Position numbers and translations under genes: made by a program | Assembly: GCA_943787295.1 (NCBI GenBank) | Contig: CALSLW010000002.1 | Span: 586,189 to 650,188, forward strand | Source: an uncultured Flavobacteriaceae bacterium | Lineage (GTDB): Bacteria; Bacteroidota; Bacteroidia; Flavobacteriales; Flavobacteriaceae | Length of the DNA stretch: 64,000 nucleotides | Reading direction: 5' to 3' | Notes under the pieces: model-generated | Told to the model about the DNA's origin: nothing | What the model saw: only the letters and a program-made list of their open reading frames with translations | Database searches by the model: none | Shown here: one piece after another, positions 40,072-48,219 of the stretch | Layout of the letters: every line of letters begins with the position of its first letter | Position numbering within the stretch: position 1 is the first letter of the stretch

Positions 40072-40464
40072 ATGAAAGCAGAAAGAAAAAAACGCATTTT
40101 GCAATTAGCCCTTTGGACGTGGACATGGGTAGCGACCCTTGCCCTTGCTACATTTGGTCCCATCTTCTTATGGAAGGAGAATAAAACCCTAACAATCACT
40201 GCCATTATAGTAAACTTGATTAATGGAGGGTTAATGGTTTTAGCCAATGTGAAAATGTTTCGCCAATATGATGAACTTGAACAAAAAATCCATGCCGAAG
40301 CCATGGGATTAACCCTAGGAGCAACGGTTGTAGTTGGCTTGACTTATTCGCTGCTAGATCAGACTAATTTAATTCAAAGTGATGCAGAAATAAGTGTATT
40401 GATCTTCTTTGTAGGGATTACTTATTTGGTAACTCTTCTCATCAACAGAAAAAAATATTTGTGA
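40072..40464 (+). CDS. Small membrane protein paired with an XRE regulator
   Basis: 130 aa from the ATG at 40,072. The track start at 39,901 would run through the terminator hairpin and the promoter and is rejected. Four hydrophobic segments are visible at about 12-30, 40-55, 77-94 and 104-120, with a charged centre (MFRQYDELEQKIHAEAM). Small four-helix proteins with this central motif are commonly encoded just before a short XRE-type HTH gene. The stop overlaps the next GTG start (GTGA), so the two are coupled. A role in sensing or stress control is possible but not shown. Confidence 0.75.
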   Translation: MKAERKKRILQLALWTWTWVATLALATFGPIFLWKENKTLTITAIIVNLINGGLMVLANVKMFRQYDELEQKIHAEAMGLTLGATVVVGLTYSLLDQTNLIQSDAEISVLIFFVGITYLVTLLINRKKYL

Positions 40465-40652
40465 AAAATAAAGTACGTCAATTGCGCAAAGAGAAAGGTT
40501 TAACACAAGAACAACTCGCAGAAATTATAGGCGTTTCACGCCAAACAATTAACGCTATCGAAAAAGAAAAGTTTGATCCTAGTTTACCCACTGCTTTTAA
40601 AATGGCGAGAATATTTGGAACCCCAATAGAAAGCTTCTTTTATTATGATTAA
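40461..40652 (+). CDS. XRE-family HTH transcriptional regulator
   Basis: 63 aa, little more than a single helix-turn-helix domain: VRQLRKEKGLTQEQLAEIIG, VSRQTINAIE, then FKMARIFGTPIESFFYYD. The length and the ending are typical of the small YozG-like/Cro-type regulators. GTG start at 40,461 overlapping the upstream stop. It probably binds the repeated ACTTTACA words before the operon and represses it; this is inferred from family behaviour. Confidence 0.85.
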   Translation: MKNKVRQLRKEKGLTQEQLAEIIGVSRQTINAIEKEKFDPSLPTAFKMARIFGTPIESFFYYD

Positions 40653-40718
40653 AAGAGTCGGTATTTAACACCGGATTTGTATCTTGATTTTGAATAAGAT
40701 TAAGGAAAAAATATATCT

Positions 40719-41759
40719 ATGATACTTAAAGACGAGCCGCGCTTAGACCCTGCCCTTAAAACAGTTTTAAAAAAAATTGGTCTAGACGGGGAAGCACTAG
40801 ATCCAGCTGTTAAATTAACAGATTCCAAAGAAACTAAACTGGCTTATCTCAGTGCGACAGAACCCTTATATCAAGCACTTTCAGATATTGTTTTTAAGCC
40901 TTTGGCTTCGCCTAAAAACATAAAAGAGGAGACTCAAATCATTAAAGGAGAGGATGAAAATAACATCACACTTTATATTAGTCGGCCTAAAACAGCTACT
41001 CAATCACTTCCGGCAGTTTTGCATCTTCACGGCGGTGGAATGTCCCTTTTAGCTGCGGCAGATCCCAACTATGTTCACTGGAGGCAAAACTTAGCCGCAA
41101 AAGGCCTTATTGTGATAGGAGTAGAATTTAGAAATATCGCTGGTGTAAATGGAAATTATGCTTTCCCCGCGGGACTTAACGATTGTTACAGTGCTTTAAA
41201 ATGGCTCTATCAACAAAAGAAAGCACTGGGCATTTCTAACATCATTGTATATGGAGAATCTGGAGGAGGAAATCTAACTCTTGCTACCACTTTAAAAGCA
41301 AAAAAGGATAATGCATTGCATCTAATAGATGGCGTTTTTGCGCAATGTCCGTATATCTCAAATCACTATGGAAACCCAGTAGAAAGCAATCTTTACTCTT
41401 TAATAGAAAATGACAAATACCTTATCAACAACGCGTCAATGAACATTATGGCCGCTTTATATGATGGCGTCTCAAGCAAAAATCCTTTAGCTTGGCCTTA
41501 TCATGCAACGCAAGAGGATTTAAGTGATTTACCCCCGCATGTTATTTATGTGAATGAACTCGACCCATTAAGAGACGAGGGGATTGTTTATCACAATAAA
41601 TTAGAGAAGGCCAAAGTAAAAAGTGATTTAACGATACTAAAAGGCACTGTTCATGCAGCAGAAGGGCTTTTCCCCGAACAACTGCCAAAAATTCATCAAC
41701 AGGTACAAGAAGACATCAAGCACTTTGCAGAAAATGTAAACAGTAGGTTTTCTGTTTAA
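40719..41759 (+). CDS. Alpha/beta hydrolase, HSL-type esterase
   Basis: 346 aa, no signal peptide, so cytoplasmic. The oxyanion-hole motif HLHGGGMS at about 105, the nucleophile elbow YGESGGGN at about 180 (Ser), the acid in ELDPLRDEG at about 280 and the histidine in GTVHAAEG at about 310 form a complete catalytic triad of the hormone-sensitive-lipase (family IV) esterases. It acts on short-chain esters; the natural substrate is unknown. It lies 66 bases after the HTH gene and seems separately transcribed. Confidence 0.85.
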   Translation: MILKDEPRLDPALKTVLKKIGLDGEALDPAVKLTDSKETKLAYLSATEPLYQALSDIVFKPLASPKNIKEETQIIKGEDENNITLYISRPKTATQSLPAVLHLHGGGMSLLAAADPNYVHWRQNLAAKGLIVIGVEFRNIAGVNGNYAFPAGLNDCYSALKWLYQQKKALGISNIIVYGESGGGNLTLATTLKAKKDNALHLIDGVFAQCPYISNHYGNPVESNLYSLIENDKYLINNASMNIMAALYDGVSSKNPLAWPYHATQEDLSDLPPHVIYVNELDPLRDEGIVYHNKLEKAKVKSDLTILKGTVHAAEGLFPEQLPKIHQQVQEDIKHFAENVNSRFSV

Positions 41760-41976
41760 TTCCAATAAACCTCAAGGTACAAAAGCTTGTATTCACTATT
41801 TATTTCCTTCCCAGACAAATCAAATTTTTCCATTGTTATTGCTAAATTTCCATTAAATTTGCATCGTACAATAAGAGAATAACAACAGCTGTATTTTGTC
41901 AATATTGTAATTTTTGACTCAAATCAATGTAACCAACCATTGTTAACTTCTGTAATCCCTTATAAATAGTACAATA

Positions 41977-42053
41977 GGTCCTATAGCTCAGTTGGTTAGA
42001 GTAGCTGACTCATAATCAGTTGGTCCCTGGTTCGAGCCCAGGTGGGACCACCA
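41977..42053 (+). tRNA. tRNA-Met (CAT)
   Basis: A 77-base cloverleaf: acceptor GGTCCTA/TGGGACC, D-arm GCTCAGTTGGTTAGAGT, anticodon stem GCTGA/TCAGT with loop CTCATAA (anticodon CAT), T-arm CCTGGTTCGAGCCCAGG, then ACCA encoded. It is probably elongator Met; an Ile(CAT) tRNA modified to lysidine cannot be excluded from sequence alone. Its last 14 bases occur again at 51,195, marking it as an integration site. Confidence 0.93.
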
Positions 42054-42061
42054 ACAAAATT

Positions 42062-42091
42062 AAGCCTTCACGTAAAGTGGGGGCTTTTTTT
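42062..42091 (+). terminator. Terminator of the tRNA
   Basis: AAGCCTTCAC, loop, GTGGGGGCTT followed by a T run, 8 bases after the tRNA. Confidence 0.75.
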
Positions 42092-42196
42092 ATTTATAAA
42101 AGTCATAAAAAAGTCATATCAGCACTATATTTCATTTGTCGATTAACACCAGTAAAACCCTCTAAATCTTTAAAAGACGTCAGATAATGAAAACAA

Positions 42197-42452
42197 GCTA
42201 CCGTTTCAAGTCCCTTTAATACTTTTAGCATACTGGCACTCTAAGGCAGAAACTCCAAAATCATTTGATGTTTTATGTTTTGTTTTATTTGTTCCCACAA
42301 TAATTTATTTTGTGACTCTAGGATAGAGATCAAACAATTCCTTTTTATAGTATCAGGGTTTGTCAGATTATTAATTAGTAATAGTGCTATACCTTACTTA
42401 AAATCTTATTGATTTTGTAATTATACAACTCAAATAACATTGGATATTTTTC
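42197..42452. repeat. 250-bp direct repeat, left copy
   Basis: Nearly identical to 45,108-45,361; only a handful of base differences were seen. It carries the last codons of the DoxX-like gene (without its start) and the end of a minus-strand ORF. The 42,094-42,196 stretch before it holds no recognisable gene. Confidence 0.9.
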
Positions 42453-42597
42453 AACATATATTTTCAATTGTGATAATTCCTTAATATTTTTTTCTTTTTC
42501 ATAATTTGAAATTAAACAGTCTAGAGGTTTAAAGGTTTTCATTTTTTTATCGGCAATGAACTCGTAATAATTTAATAATGTTTTACAAGTCCAATCT
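42387..42597 (-). pseudogene. Conserved ORF tail after the metalloprotease gene
   Basis: Minus strand, open from directly after the metalloprotease stop to a TAG at 42,387, ending EKYPMLFELYNYKINKILSK. No start codon was found. The right copy at 45,298 has the same ending after a different gene. It is therefore the 3' remnant of a small gene whose 5' part has been replaced by cargo. Function unknown. Confidence 0.5.
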
Positions 42598-44032
42598 ATT
42601 GTTGAGGACCATACATATTAACGAACAAAGCGTGTATGTTAGGGTAGTAAGTAAGGACATCATCTGCATTTTGGAGTGGAGAAGCAGAGGATAAACCGGT
42701 GGGTTGTGATCCATTTGCAAAACCATGATAAGCTGTACTTAACACAGCAAAAAACTCTGCAACATTATATAATTGATAAGGTGCACAATTTTGACCATTT
42801 GCATCACAAGTATTTTGAAAACCTGGTACATATCCAAATTGTGTCTGCCATTGAGTTCTTGCAGTGTCAAAGGATTGTTGTACGATATCTCGATCTGTTT
42901 CATTAAGAAAGTTTGCATCAAATCCATGTGCATATTCATGAAAAAGAGTTGGTGCAGGAGTATCTGGAAATATGATAACACCAACTGAATTATCATATAA
43001 AGCATAACCGTCAGCGTAAATTTGTTGATAAGCTTGTGGCCAAATAGTTGATTTCAAATTCTCTTGTTGACTTTGATAAACTTGGATAATAGAACTTGAT
43101 GAAGCTGCGGAAATACAACTATTCCATAAACTTTGCATCTGACTTTCTTGTACAGAGACTGAATAATCTGAATTACCATTATAGACCCATAAATTAGTAC
43201 CCTCTATTTGTAATGTACGGGGTCGATCAATAAAATTAATTGTTATCAAGTCCGTAGAATTGGGGTCAATATCATTAAAATTGCTCTGAATTGTCTGACC
43301 GATTTTTGATACTATATTAACTTGGGGATTACTAGATTCATAAAAATCCCAGTAAGAATTTTCACTCTCAAGGGGCAATATAGTTATGTTAATAAGACCA
43401 TCTTTTGAGGATGTTATTGTTAAATTAAATTCCCCTTGACCATTAACATTTATATAACCAGGAGCATTATCTTGATTGTAGGTATTTCCAGTTGTAGAAG
43501 ATGTTGAACTATCAATTTCACTAAAAGCTGCAGTCACTGTTTTTGCTTCGTTAATTGACACCTCTATTGGATTTTGAGTAGAAGAAACATTTCCAGACCA
43601 AGATGAAAATGACCAACCATCTGAAGCATTTGCCGTTAATCGAATCACACTCCCTGAAGTATATTCAGTAGTTGTTTTACCTGCAGATATAATTTCTTCA
43701 GACACTGTTCCAGAACCTGTTATTGAAACAGTTAAAGGGTATTTCCTTTTTTCAAAATTAGCAGTAATGGTTTGATTTGAATTAACGGTAATGGAAAGCG
43801 GATTATCCGTTGAACCATTTGACCAGTTGACAAATACGTATTCAGAATCAGGAGTTGCGGTAATTGATACAGATTGACCTTGATTGTATGAACCCCCAGG
43901 AGAACTAACACTTCCACCTGTTCCAGAACTTACAGTTAATGTGTAACTAATAACAGGATCTGTAACTGCAGGACTTTCTTTTCCACAGGAAAGAATAGAT
44001 AACAGTATAAGTGAACTTAATATAAATCTCAT
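42596..44032 (-). CDS. Zinc-metalloprotease-like lipoprotein with InlB-type repeats
   Basis: 478 aa. The lipoprotein signal is MRFILSSLILLSILSCGK (lipobox ILSC). Two InlB/Flg_new-type repeats follow at about 30-170 (LTVSSGTGGSVSSPGGSYNQ, FVNWSNGS, FSSWSGNV). The C-terminal part has HEYAHGFD at about 367, an HExxH zinc site, and NVAEFFAVL some 50 residues later, whose Glu would be the third ligand of a gluzincin. It is probably surface-exposed and acts on proteins outside the cell; specificity unknown. It is cargo in the tRNA-Met island, upstream of a conserved ORF tail. Confidence 0.75.
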   Translation of the reverse strand: MRFILSSLILLSILSCGKESPAVTDPVISYTLTVSSGTGGSVSSPGGSYNQGQSVSITATPDSEYVFVNWSNGSTDNPLSITVNSNQTITANFEKRKYPLTVSITGSGTVSEEIISAGKTTTEYTSGSVIRLTANASDGWSFSSWSGNVSSTQNPIEVSINEAKTVTAAFSEIDSSTSSTTGNTYNQDNAPGYINVNGQGEFNLTITSSKDGLINITILPLESENSYWDFYESSNPQVNIVSKIGQTIQSNFNDIDPNSTDLITINFIDRPRTLQIEGTNLWVYNGNSDYSVSVQESQMQSLWNSCISAASSSSIIQVYQSQQENLKSTIWPQAYQQIYADGYALYDNSVGVIIFPDTPAPTLFHEYAHGFDANFLNETDRDIVQQSFDTARTQWQTQFGYVPGFQNTCDANGQNCAPYQLYNVAEFFAVLSTAYHGFANGSQPTGLSSASPLQNADDVLTYYPNIHALFVNMYGPQQ

Positions 44033-44171
44033 AGGATAATTTAATCACTTAAATATAGTTAAAAATTTGATCCCTTTATATCTAACAGAAGTTAACAGGG
44101 TTTTTTGGGTTCCTTGATGTTTTCTGATTTTTTCCTGATATAGATATAGATGTTTTTTTAAATAATAATAC

Positions 44172-44417
44172 TCAAAAACCAAAATCAATTGGTTCGTTTA
44201 GACTATGGCTCGCTGTTTGAATTTTTGGACAAACATAAGGCATGAGTTTAATCAACAATTCTATCCTTTCCTTAGGGTCAAGTTTTTCAAAATGAGACTG
44301 CACCTGAGAAATTTCATCAAACACTAATTCTTTCAATACCGCTCTGACTTCTTTAGTCAATCGATTTGGAGTTCCTTTTTTTCTGCCTCCGTATTTTACT
44401 GCTGCAACTGTTTCCAT
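44172..44417 (-). CDS. Small DUF5681-like mobile-element protein
   Basis: 81 aa. The opening VKYGGRKKGTPNRLTKEVRA, a basic GxKKGTPN motif, is common in small proteins of phages and mobilisable elements (DUF5681-like, from memory). The rest is helical (KLDPKERIELLIKLMPYVCP). It may bind DNA. It lies 20 bases downstream of a small MobC-like gene on the same strand, so the pair is probably one operon. Confidence 0.6.
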   Translation of the reverse strand: METVAAVKYGGRKKGTPNRLTKEVRAVLKELVFDEISQVQSHFEKLDPKERIELLIKLMPYVCPKIQTASHSLNEPIDFGF

Positions 44418-44437
44418 CTACTTTCTACTATTTTAGA

Positions 44438-44581
44438 TTAATTACTTTGTTCTAACTCGTTTAATAATCTTGACCTGCAATAAGCCGAAACAGATAAATT
44501 GTCTGACAATGCCAAAGCAGTTAATTTCTGTTTGTCCGAAGGCTTAATTCTCAAATTAATTATCTCATCTAAATATTCCAT
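44438..44581 (-). CDS. MobC-like ribbon-helix-helix protein, short
   Basis: 47 aa, too short for the track: MEYLDEIINLRIKPSDKQKL, then TALALSDNLSVSAYCRSRLL. An N-terminal strand followed by two helices, with LRIKPSDKQKL.ALA at the strand-helix turn, is the pattern of ribbon-helix-helix proteins such as MobC/relaxosome accessory proteins. It is shorter than usual, so it may be a truncated MobC. With the 44,172 gene it is the only trace of a mobilisation module here; no relaxase is present. Confidence 0.55.
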   Translation of the reverse strand: MEYLDEIINLRIKPSDKQKLTALALSDNLSVSAYCRSRLLNELEQSN

Positions 44582-44689
44582 GTGTTGGGTTTTTATATAT
44601 AACAGCTAAAGCTAGGCCTTGTTATTGACTAATCATAGGGTGTGTTACATACGGATGCATACTGCTGTATATGTGTTACATAAATCTTG

Positions 44690-44735
44690 AGCAAGGTTCG
44701 GGAGAAACTGGGACTCGAACCCTTTTTTATAGTGT
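44690..44735 (-). other. tRNA 3'-end-like fragment
   Basis: On the minus strand GGGTTCGAGTCCCAG then TTTCTCCC looks like the T-loop and 3' end of a tRNA without the rest. Such stubs are left where elements integrate into tRNA genes. The T-stem is imperfect, so this may be decayed or chance. Confidence 0.35.
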
Positions 44736-44787
44736 CAGATTCTGTCAGATTAACATAACACAGATAGATTTAGTTATCTTTGACATG

Positions 44788-45237
44788 ATGAGAGAATCAC
44801 TAAAAAACATAACGGTATATTCCCTGAGCCTTTTGTATATAGGGGTGGGGATTAAACATTTTACCGACATGGATTTTTTCCTTGTTATCGTTCCTCCCTA
44901 TATCCCATATCCCGAATTAATGGTTTATATATCAGGTCTATTTGAAATTGTTTTGGGGGCTTTGTTAATTCCAAGGAAAACTCGAAAATACGGAGCTTTG
45001 GGGTTGCTTGCTTTATTGATTGCCGTTTTCCCTGCAAACATTTATTTATTTACCTCTGAGATAGCACAAAACACATTCGGAATCTCAAGACAGGATGCAT
45101 TAATTAGGCTACCGTTTCAAGTCCCTTTAATACTTTTAGCATACTGGCACTCTAAGGCAGAAACTCCAAAATCATTTGATGTTTTATGTTTTGTTTTATT
45201 TGTTCCCACAATAATTTATTTTGTGACCCTAGGATAG
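44788..45237 (+). CDS. DoxX-like membrane protein
   Basis: 149 aa from the ATG at 44,788 (an ATG at 44,785 is adjacent). The longer track start at 44,671 is rejected because it crosses the tRNA-like stub and the promoter. Four hydrophobic helices with SLLYIGVGIKHFTD, YISGLFEIVLGALLIP, GLLALLIAVFPANIYLF and LPFQVPLILLAYWHS match the DoxX/DoxD-like family. TATCTTTG at 44,775-44,782 is a perfect -7 box, so the message would be almost leaderless. The last part of the gene lies in a direct repeat also found beside the tRNA. Function not established for this subgroup. Confidence 0.75.
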   Translation: MRESLKNITVYSLSLLYIGVGIKHFTDMDFFLVIVPPYIPYPELMVYISGLFEIVLGALLIPRKTRKYGALGLLALLIAVFPANIYLFTSEIAQNTFGISRQDALIRLPFQVPLILLAYWHSKAETPKSFDVLCFVLFVPTIIYFVTLG

Positions 45238-45361
45238 AGATCAAACAATTCCTTTTTATAGTATAAGGGTTTGTCAGATTATTAATTAGTAATAGTGCTA
45301 TACTTTACTTAAAATCTTATTGATTTTGTAGTCATACAACTCAAATAACATTGGATATTCT
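45108..45361. repeat. 250-bp direct repeat, right copy
   Basis: Matches 42,197-42,452 and here is part of the complete DoxX-like gene, so this is the parental context. The similarity extends more weakly to about 45,520 through the minus-strand ORF tail. Confidence 0.9.
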
Positions 45362-45557
45362 TGAATAAACTTCTTCAATCTTAACAATTGATCTACATTC
45401 TTTTGACTTTTATAAAAAGTAATCAAAAAATCTAAAGGTGGGTGATTAAATCTTTCATGATCAATAACAGTATTTGCTATTCCCGTTTTACAATCACTAT
45501 ATGAGATTTGCCTGATATTATAAACTATTACATCTACTAAAATAAATAAGATAATTG
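45298..45557 (-). pseudogene. Conserved ORF tail after the dehydrogenase-like gene
   Basis: Open from just after the stop of the 45,561 gene to TAG at 45,298; it begins LKTIILFILVDVIVYNIRQ (hydrophobic) and ends EYPMLFELYDYKINKILSK. No ATG, GTG or TTG start was found in frame. The last 30 residues match the tail at 42,387; the part before is only loosely similar. It may be a small membrane or secreted protein that lost its start. Confidence 0.5.
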
Positions 45558-45560
45558 TCT

Positions 45561-46703
45561 TTAGTTAATTAAATGAGGGTACTCTTCTTCTCGATGCTGA
45601 AAACGGAGAATTACTTCCTTGACCACTACTCCTTCCAAAACATTAATTGCATTATTAATAGTAGCATTGTTCTCCCAACTTTTCTTCCCAGCTAATACCT
45701 CGGTTAAGTATACAATTAATGCAGCAGAAATCGAGCGAGATGCACTCTCCCAAAAATAACTAGGAGTATGATCTACGGCATAATAATCTATTGTACCAAC
45801 CTTAAAGATTGGGTGTTTAAAAGTTGTGGGTTTAGCGAAATAAAATCCCATCCCTTCATCGCAGCTTACATCAATGATTAAACTTCCATCTTTTAAACTA
45901 TCCAACTCATCTTCAATCACAAAATCAATTGGGTCATCAGTATTTTGATATGTTCCATTAATAATTATTTCCGCAGTACTTATCAAATCCATCAATGGAC
46001 GTTGAGACCCATCGTGCTCAATTATCTTTAAACGTGGTTCATTCGAGCAACCTTTCTCTATACGAACGTATTCTACATCCAATATTTCTTCCCGAACTTC
46101 ATGATCTGGACGTTGTATACAAATAGTAATATCTCGAAATCCATGTGCTTTTAAGGCGTAGATTGCTCCCCTGCTTACCGCACCAAAACTAAAAATAATC
46201 ACCTTTCGTTGTTTACCATAATGACCGTCAATCCCTTTCAATTGTAGTGCATGTATAACGGCACTATAACCCGCCATCTCATTGTTTTTATAAAAAGTAT
46301 GTCTCCCCATTTCACCATTAGATTTCCACACAAACATATCTTCAAAAGCAATAAGAGTTAACTTTCTATCAATAGCTACTTGTGTCATTTTTTCTTGTTG
46401 AACACAATGTGTATAGCCCCATAAAACACCTCCTTTCTTCAATGTTTTTAAATCGGATACTACTGGTTTAGTGATAATTACAATCCCAATATCTGATAAT
46501 AGAGAGGTTCTAGAAGAGACCCCACCCGTTCGTTGAGATAATTCCTCATCAGATATATTGAAGGGTAAACCATATCCTTTTTCAAAGATGAGTTTTTCTA
46601 GAATATTGGAAGGTATACGATCCAAATGTTCTGGATGAATAGGTACTCGTCTTTCATCTTCTTTCATTGACGTACCAATAACGCCTATTAGGGGTATTTC
46701 CAT
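45561..46703 (-). CDS. Alanine dehydrogenase / carboxyethylornithine synthase-like enzyme
   Basis: 380 aa from the ATG at 46,703; the TTG at 46,730 is less likely. The N-terminus IGVIGTSMKEDERRVPIHPE is the AlaDH/PNT substrate-binding domain with the conserved ERR and HPE. A Rossmann domain follows (KVIIFSFGAVSRGAIYALKA), with DVSCDEGMGFYFAKPTTF later. The family includes alanine dehydrogenase and N5-(carboxyethyl)ornithine synthase; the nucleotide loop is GAVSRG instead of the usual GxGxxG-like GAGVVG, closer to my memory of the second group. NAD(P)H-dependent, cytosolic. Cargo of the tRNA-Met island; substrate uncertain. Confidence 0.65.
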   Translation of the reverse strand: MEIPLIGVIGTSMKEDERRVPIHPEHLDRIPSNILEKLIFEKGYGLPFNISDEELSQRTGGVSSRTSLLSDIGIVIITKPVVSDLKTLKKGGVLWGYTHCVQQEKMTQVAIDRKLTLIAFEDMFVWKSNGEMGRHTFYKNNEMAGYSAVIHALQLKGIDGHYGKQRKVIIFSFGAVSRGAIYALKAHGFRDITICIQRPDHEVREEILDVEYVRIEKGCSNEPRLKIIEHDGSQRPLMDLISTAEIIINGTYQNTDDPIDFVIEDELDSLKDGSLIIDVSCDEGMGFYFAKPTTFKHPIFKVGTIDYYAVDHTPSYFWESASRSISAALIVYLTEVLAGKKSWENNATINNAINVLEGVVVKEVILRFQHREEEYPHLIN

Positions 46704-46742
46704 GGGATAGTTATTATAGTTAAAACACAAGGATATTAGAAT

Positions 46743-46871
46743 CCCTGAGTTTGATCCGTGAGGTTAACAAAAAACGAACAATTGCATCCAGAATCGGTAA
46801 TGATTCTTTATGGATAAATGAAAAGGATGAAAGAGGACAATATGTACCTACATTTGTAAGGTACATCTATT
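46743..46871 (+). pseudogene. C-terminal fragment of an unknown gene
   Basis: An open frame without start reads SLIREVNKKRTIASRIG, then NDSLWINEKDERGQYVPTFV and RYIY before a TAA. The composition is protein-like, but the family is unknown. Probably a remnant left by element turnover. The rest of 46,704-47,057 holds nothing recognised apart from a block repeated at 50.15 kb. Confidence 0.3.
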
Positions 46872-47057
46872 AAATTGAATAAAGGATATAGACCTTCCTA
46901 AAACACAAAATTATAGACATAAAATCCCTCTACAATAATTGAAGAGGATTTTGGGAAAAAAGTATTTCCCCAGTTACAAGAAACCTCAACCTGTAAATAC
47001 TGATATACTAATCAAATCAAAATATTTAAAGAAAGTATATCAACCCTTCACCTATCT

Positions 47058-47270
47058 TCATTCTGATACACTTTGATTATTTAACCTCTTAACTGAAGAA
47101 TTCCCTTTCAAACTATTCTCCCACTCTAATAAATCCTTTTCTGTGATGTATTTTGAATGAGTTGATACTTCTATCATCTTCAATCCTCTATTTCTTCTCC
47201 AATCTTCTATGGTTACTCTATCTACTCCATAGAGTTCCATTAAATCCTTTTTACTCAATCTTTTTTCCAT
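47058..47270 (-). CDS. Small MerR/excisionase-like HTH protein, copy 1
   Basis: 70 aa. LSKKDLMELYGVDRVTIEDW then RRNRGLKMIEVSTHSKYITE is a winged-helix HTH of the excisionase/MerR type (strand with YIT.KDLLEWE). Such proteins steer integration and excision or regulate elements. It overlaps the upstream 64-aa gene by 20 bases. A second copy lies at 50,294, with changes mostly conservative. Confidence 0.7.
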   Translation of the reverse strand: MEKRLSKKDLMELYGVDRVTIEDWRRNRGLKMIEVSTHSKYITEKDLLEWENSLKGNSSVKRLNNQSVSE

Positions 47271-47445
47271 AAACTTTAATCTCCTCTTTTTCTAAAAGTT
47301 CTCTAAACTTCTTATCATACATTTCTCTATCTCCTGATATTCTGTACTTCTCAAGTTTATGAGATAAATTTTTAATCAAGACAGACTTCTTCTTTAATAG
47401 TTCTACCATATGTCTTGCTTGTTCATCCGTTATCTTTTCTTTCAT
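47251..47445 (-). CDS. Small coiled helical protein, copy 1
   Basis: 64 aa, nearly all helix and highly charged (EQARHMVELLKKKSVLIKNL, KKFRELLEKEEIKVYGKKIE). Not recognised as a family. Always paired here with the HTH protein, with overlapping frames, so the two probably act together. Paralogue at 50,457. The GAGGTTATTACT-type sequence and purine-rich GGAAAT before the start are conserved in both copies. Confidence 0.6.
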   Translation of the reverse strand: MKEKITDEQARHMVELLKKKSVLIKNLSHKLEKYRISGDREMYDKKFRELLEKEEIKVYGKKIE

Positions 47446-47916
47446 ATTATTTCCTTTCAGAGTATTTTTAAAAACAGTAATAACCTCGTACTTGAAATAC
47501 TTAATCAGTTCGAGGTTGATACTCTTTATTTTAAACTTTTCTTTTATTTAAAACTAACTACTACTTCACAATTAGATATAGTGAGTCCATTAAGGGAAAT
47601 TCCCTTTTAAAAAACTATTTCCATTTTTCAGTTGAATCTAACAGACACTCAAACAAGAATTCAACCTATCTGCATTTTTACGAGTTCAGACCTTTCTTCT
47701 TTACCTCTCGGAACACTAATGACTGGTTTTACCTATCGGTGAGTGTTGGTCATTATTGGGTACTTCCCCCATGTGTCAGGTGTAGTATCTCGGTAGATTA
47801 AGTATTTCTTAAAGTAATCTACAACTCAGTAGAACAATTGGTTCTATATATAAGTATTAGAAACTTTAGAAAACGTAAAAAAATGTGAGAAAAAAGATGA
47901 AAATAACTTCTGCCAA

Positions 47917-48008
47917 ATCTAACAGAAGTTGTTAATACTCTATTTTAGTACCCATAAACTTTTGATAGTACCCAAGAGGTACTTAATTTAGTACCCAAGG
48001 GTGCTAAT
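47917..48008. repeat. Palindrome plus inverted GTACCC repeats, copy 1
   Basis: First AACTTCTGCCAAATCTAACA with AGAAGTT, a 26-bp imperfect palindrome. Then three AGTACCC words, of which AGTACCCAAGAGGTACT and AGTACCCAAGGGTGCT are inverted repeats. The same order occurs at 51,055-51,145 behind the second copy of the gene pair. These look like binding sites (iterons) for a replication, recombination or regulatory protein. The rest of 47,446-48,133 has no gene; at 48,052-48,070 stands GGTACTGGAGGCACCACA, which looks like a tRNA 3' end. Confidence 0.6.
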
Positions 48009-48133
48009 ATTTATTATAGATTATTGAATATCAATATATAATAATATGGTATTGGTACTGGAGGCACCACATTTTAACTCCGTAAGCCATTGATTTACAG
48101 GGTCATATTGTTATAATTGTAAGACTGAAGAGT

Positions 48134-48214
48134 ATGGAAAATAAAATAATACATCAAGTCGTTGTTTTGATAATTATTGTCATTGCTATTATTCTTTCAA
48201 AATTCGTAATTTAA
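48134..48214 (+). CDS. 26-aa hydrophobic microprotein before the SulP gene
   Basis: Too short for the track. MENKIIHQVVVLIIIVIAII then LSKFVI, stop at 48,214, five bases before the SulP start. A charged N-terminus plus one transmembrane helix ending in Lys is a plausible membrane microprotein or a translation-coupling leader. The frame position and the close spacing support it; chance cannot be ruled out. Confidence 0.45.
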   Translation: MENKIIHQVVVLIIIVIAIILSKFVI

Positions 48215-48219
48215 TACCC

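Noticed and set aside
42676-43005. ORFs of 71-88 aa within the metalloprotease gene
   Set aside because: Other frames of the metalloprotease; no independent signals.
44671-44787. Upstream extension of the DoxX-like ORF
   Set aside because: Contains the tRNA-like stub and the -7 promoter box; the natural start is 44,785 or 44,788.
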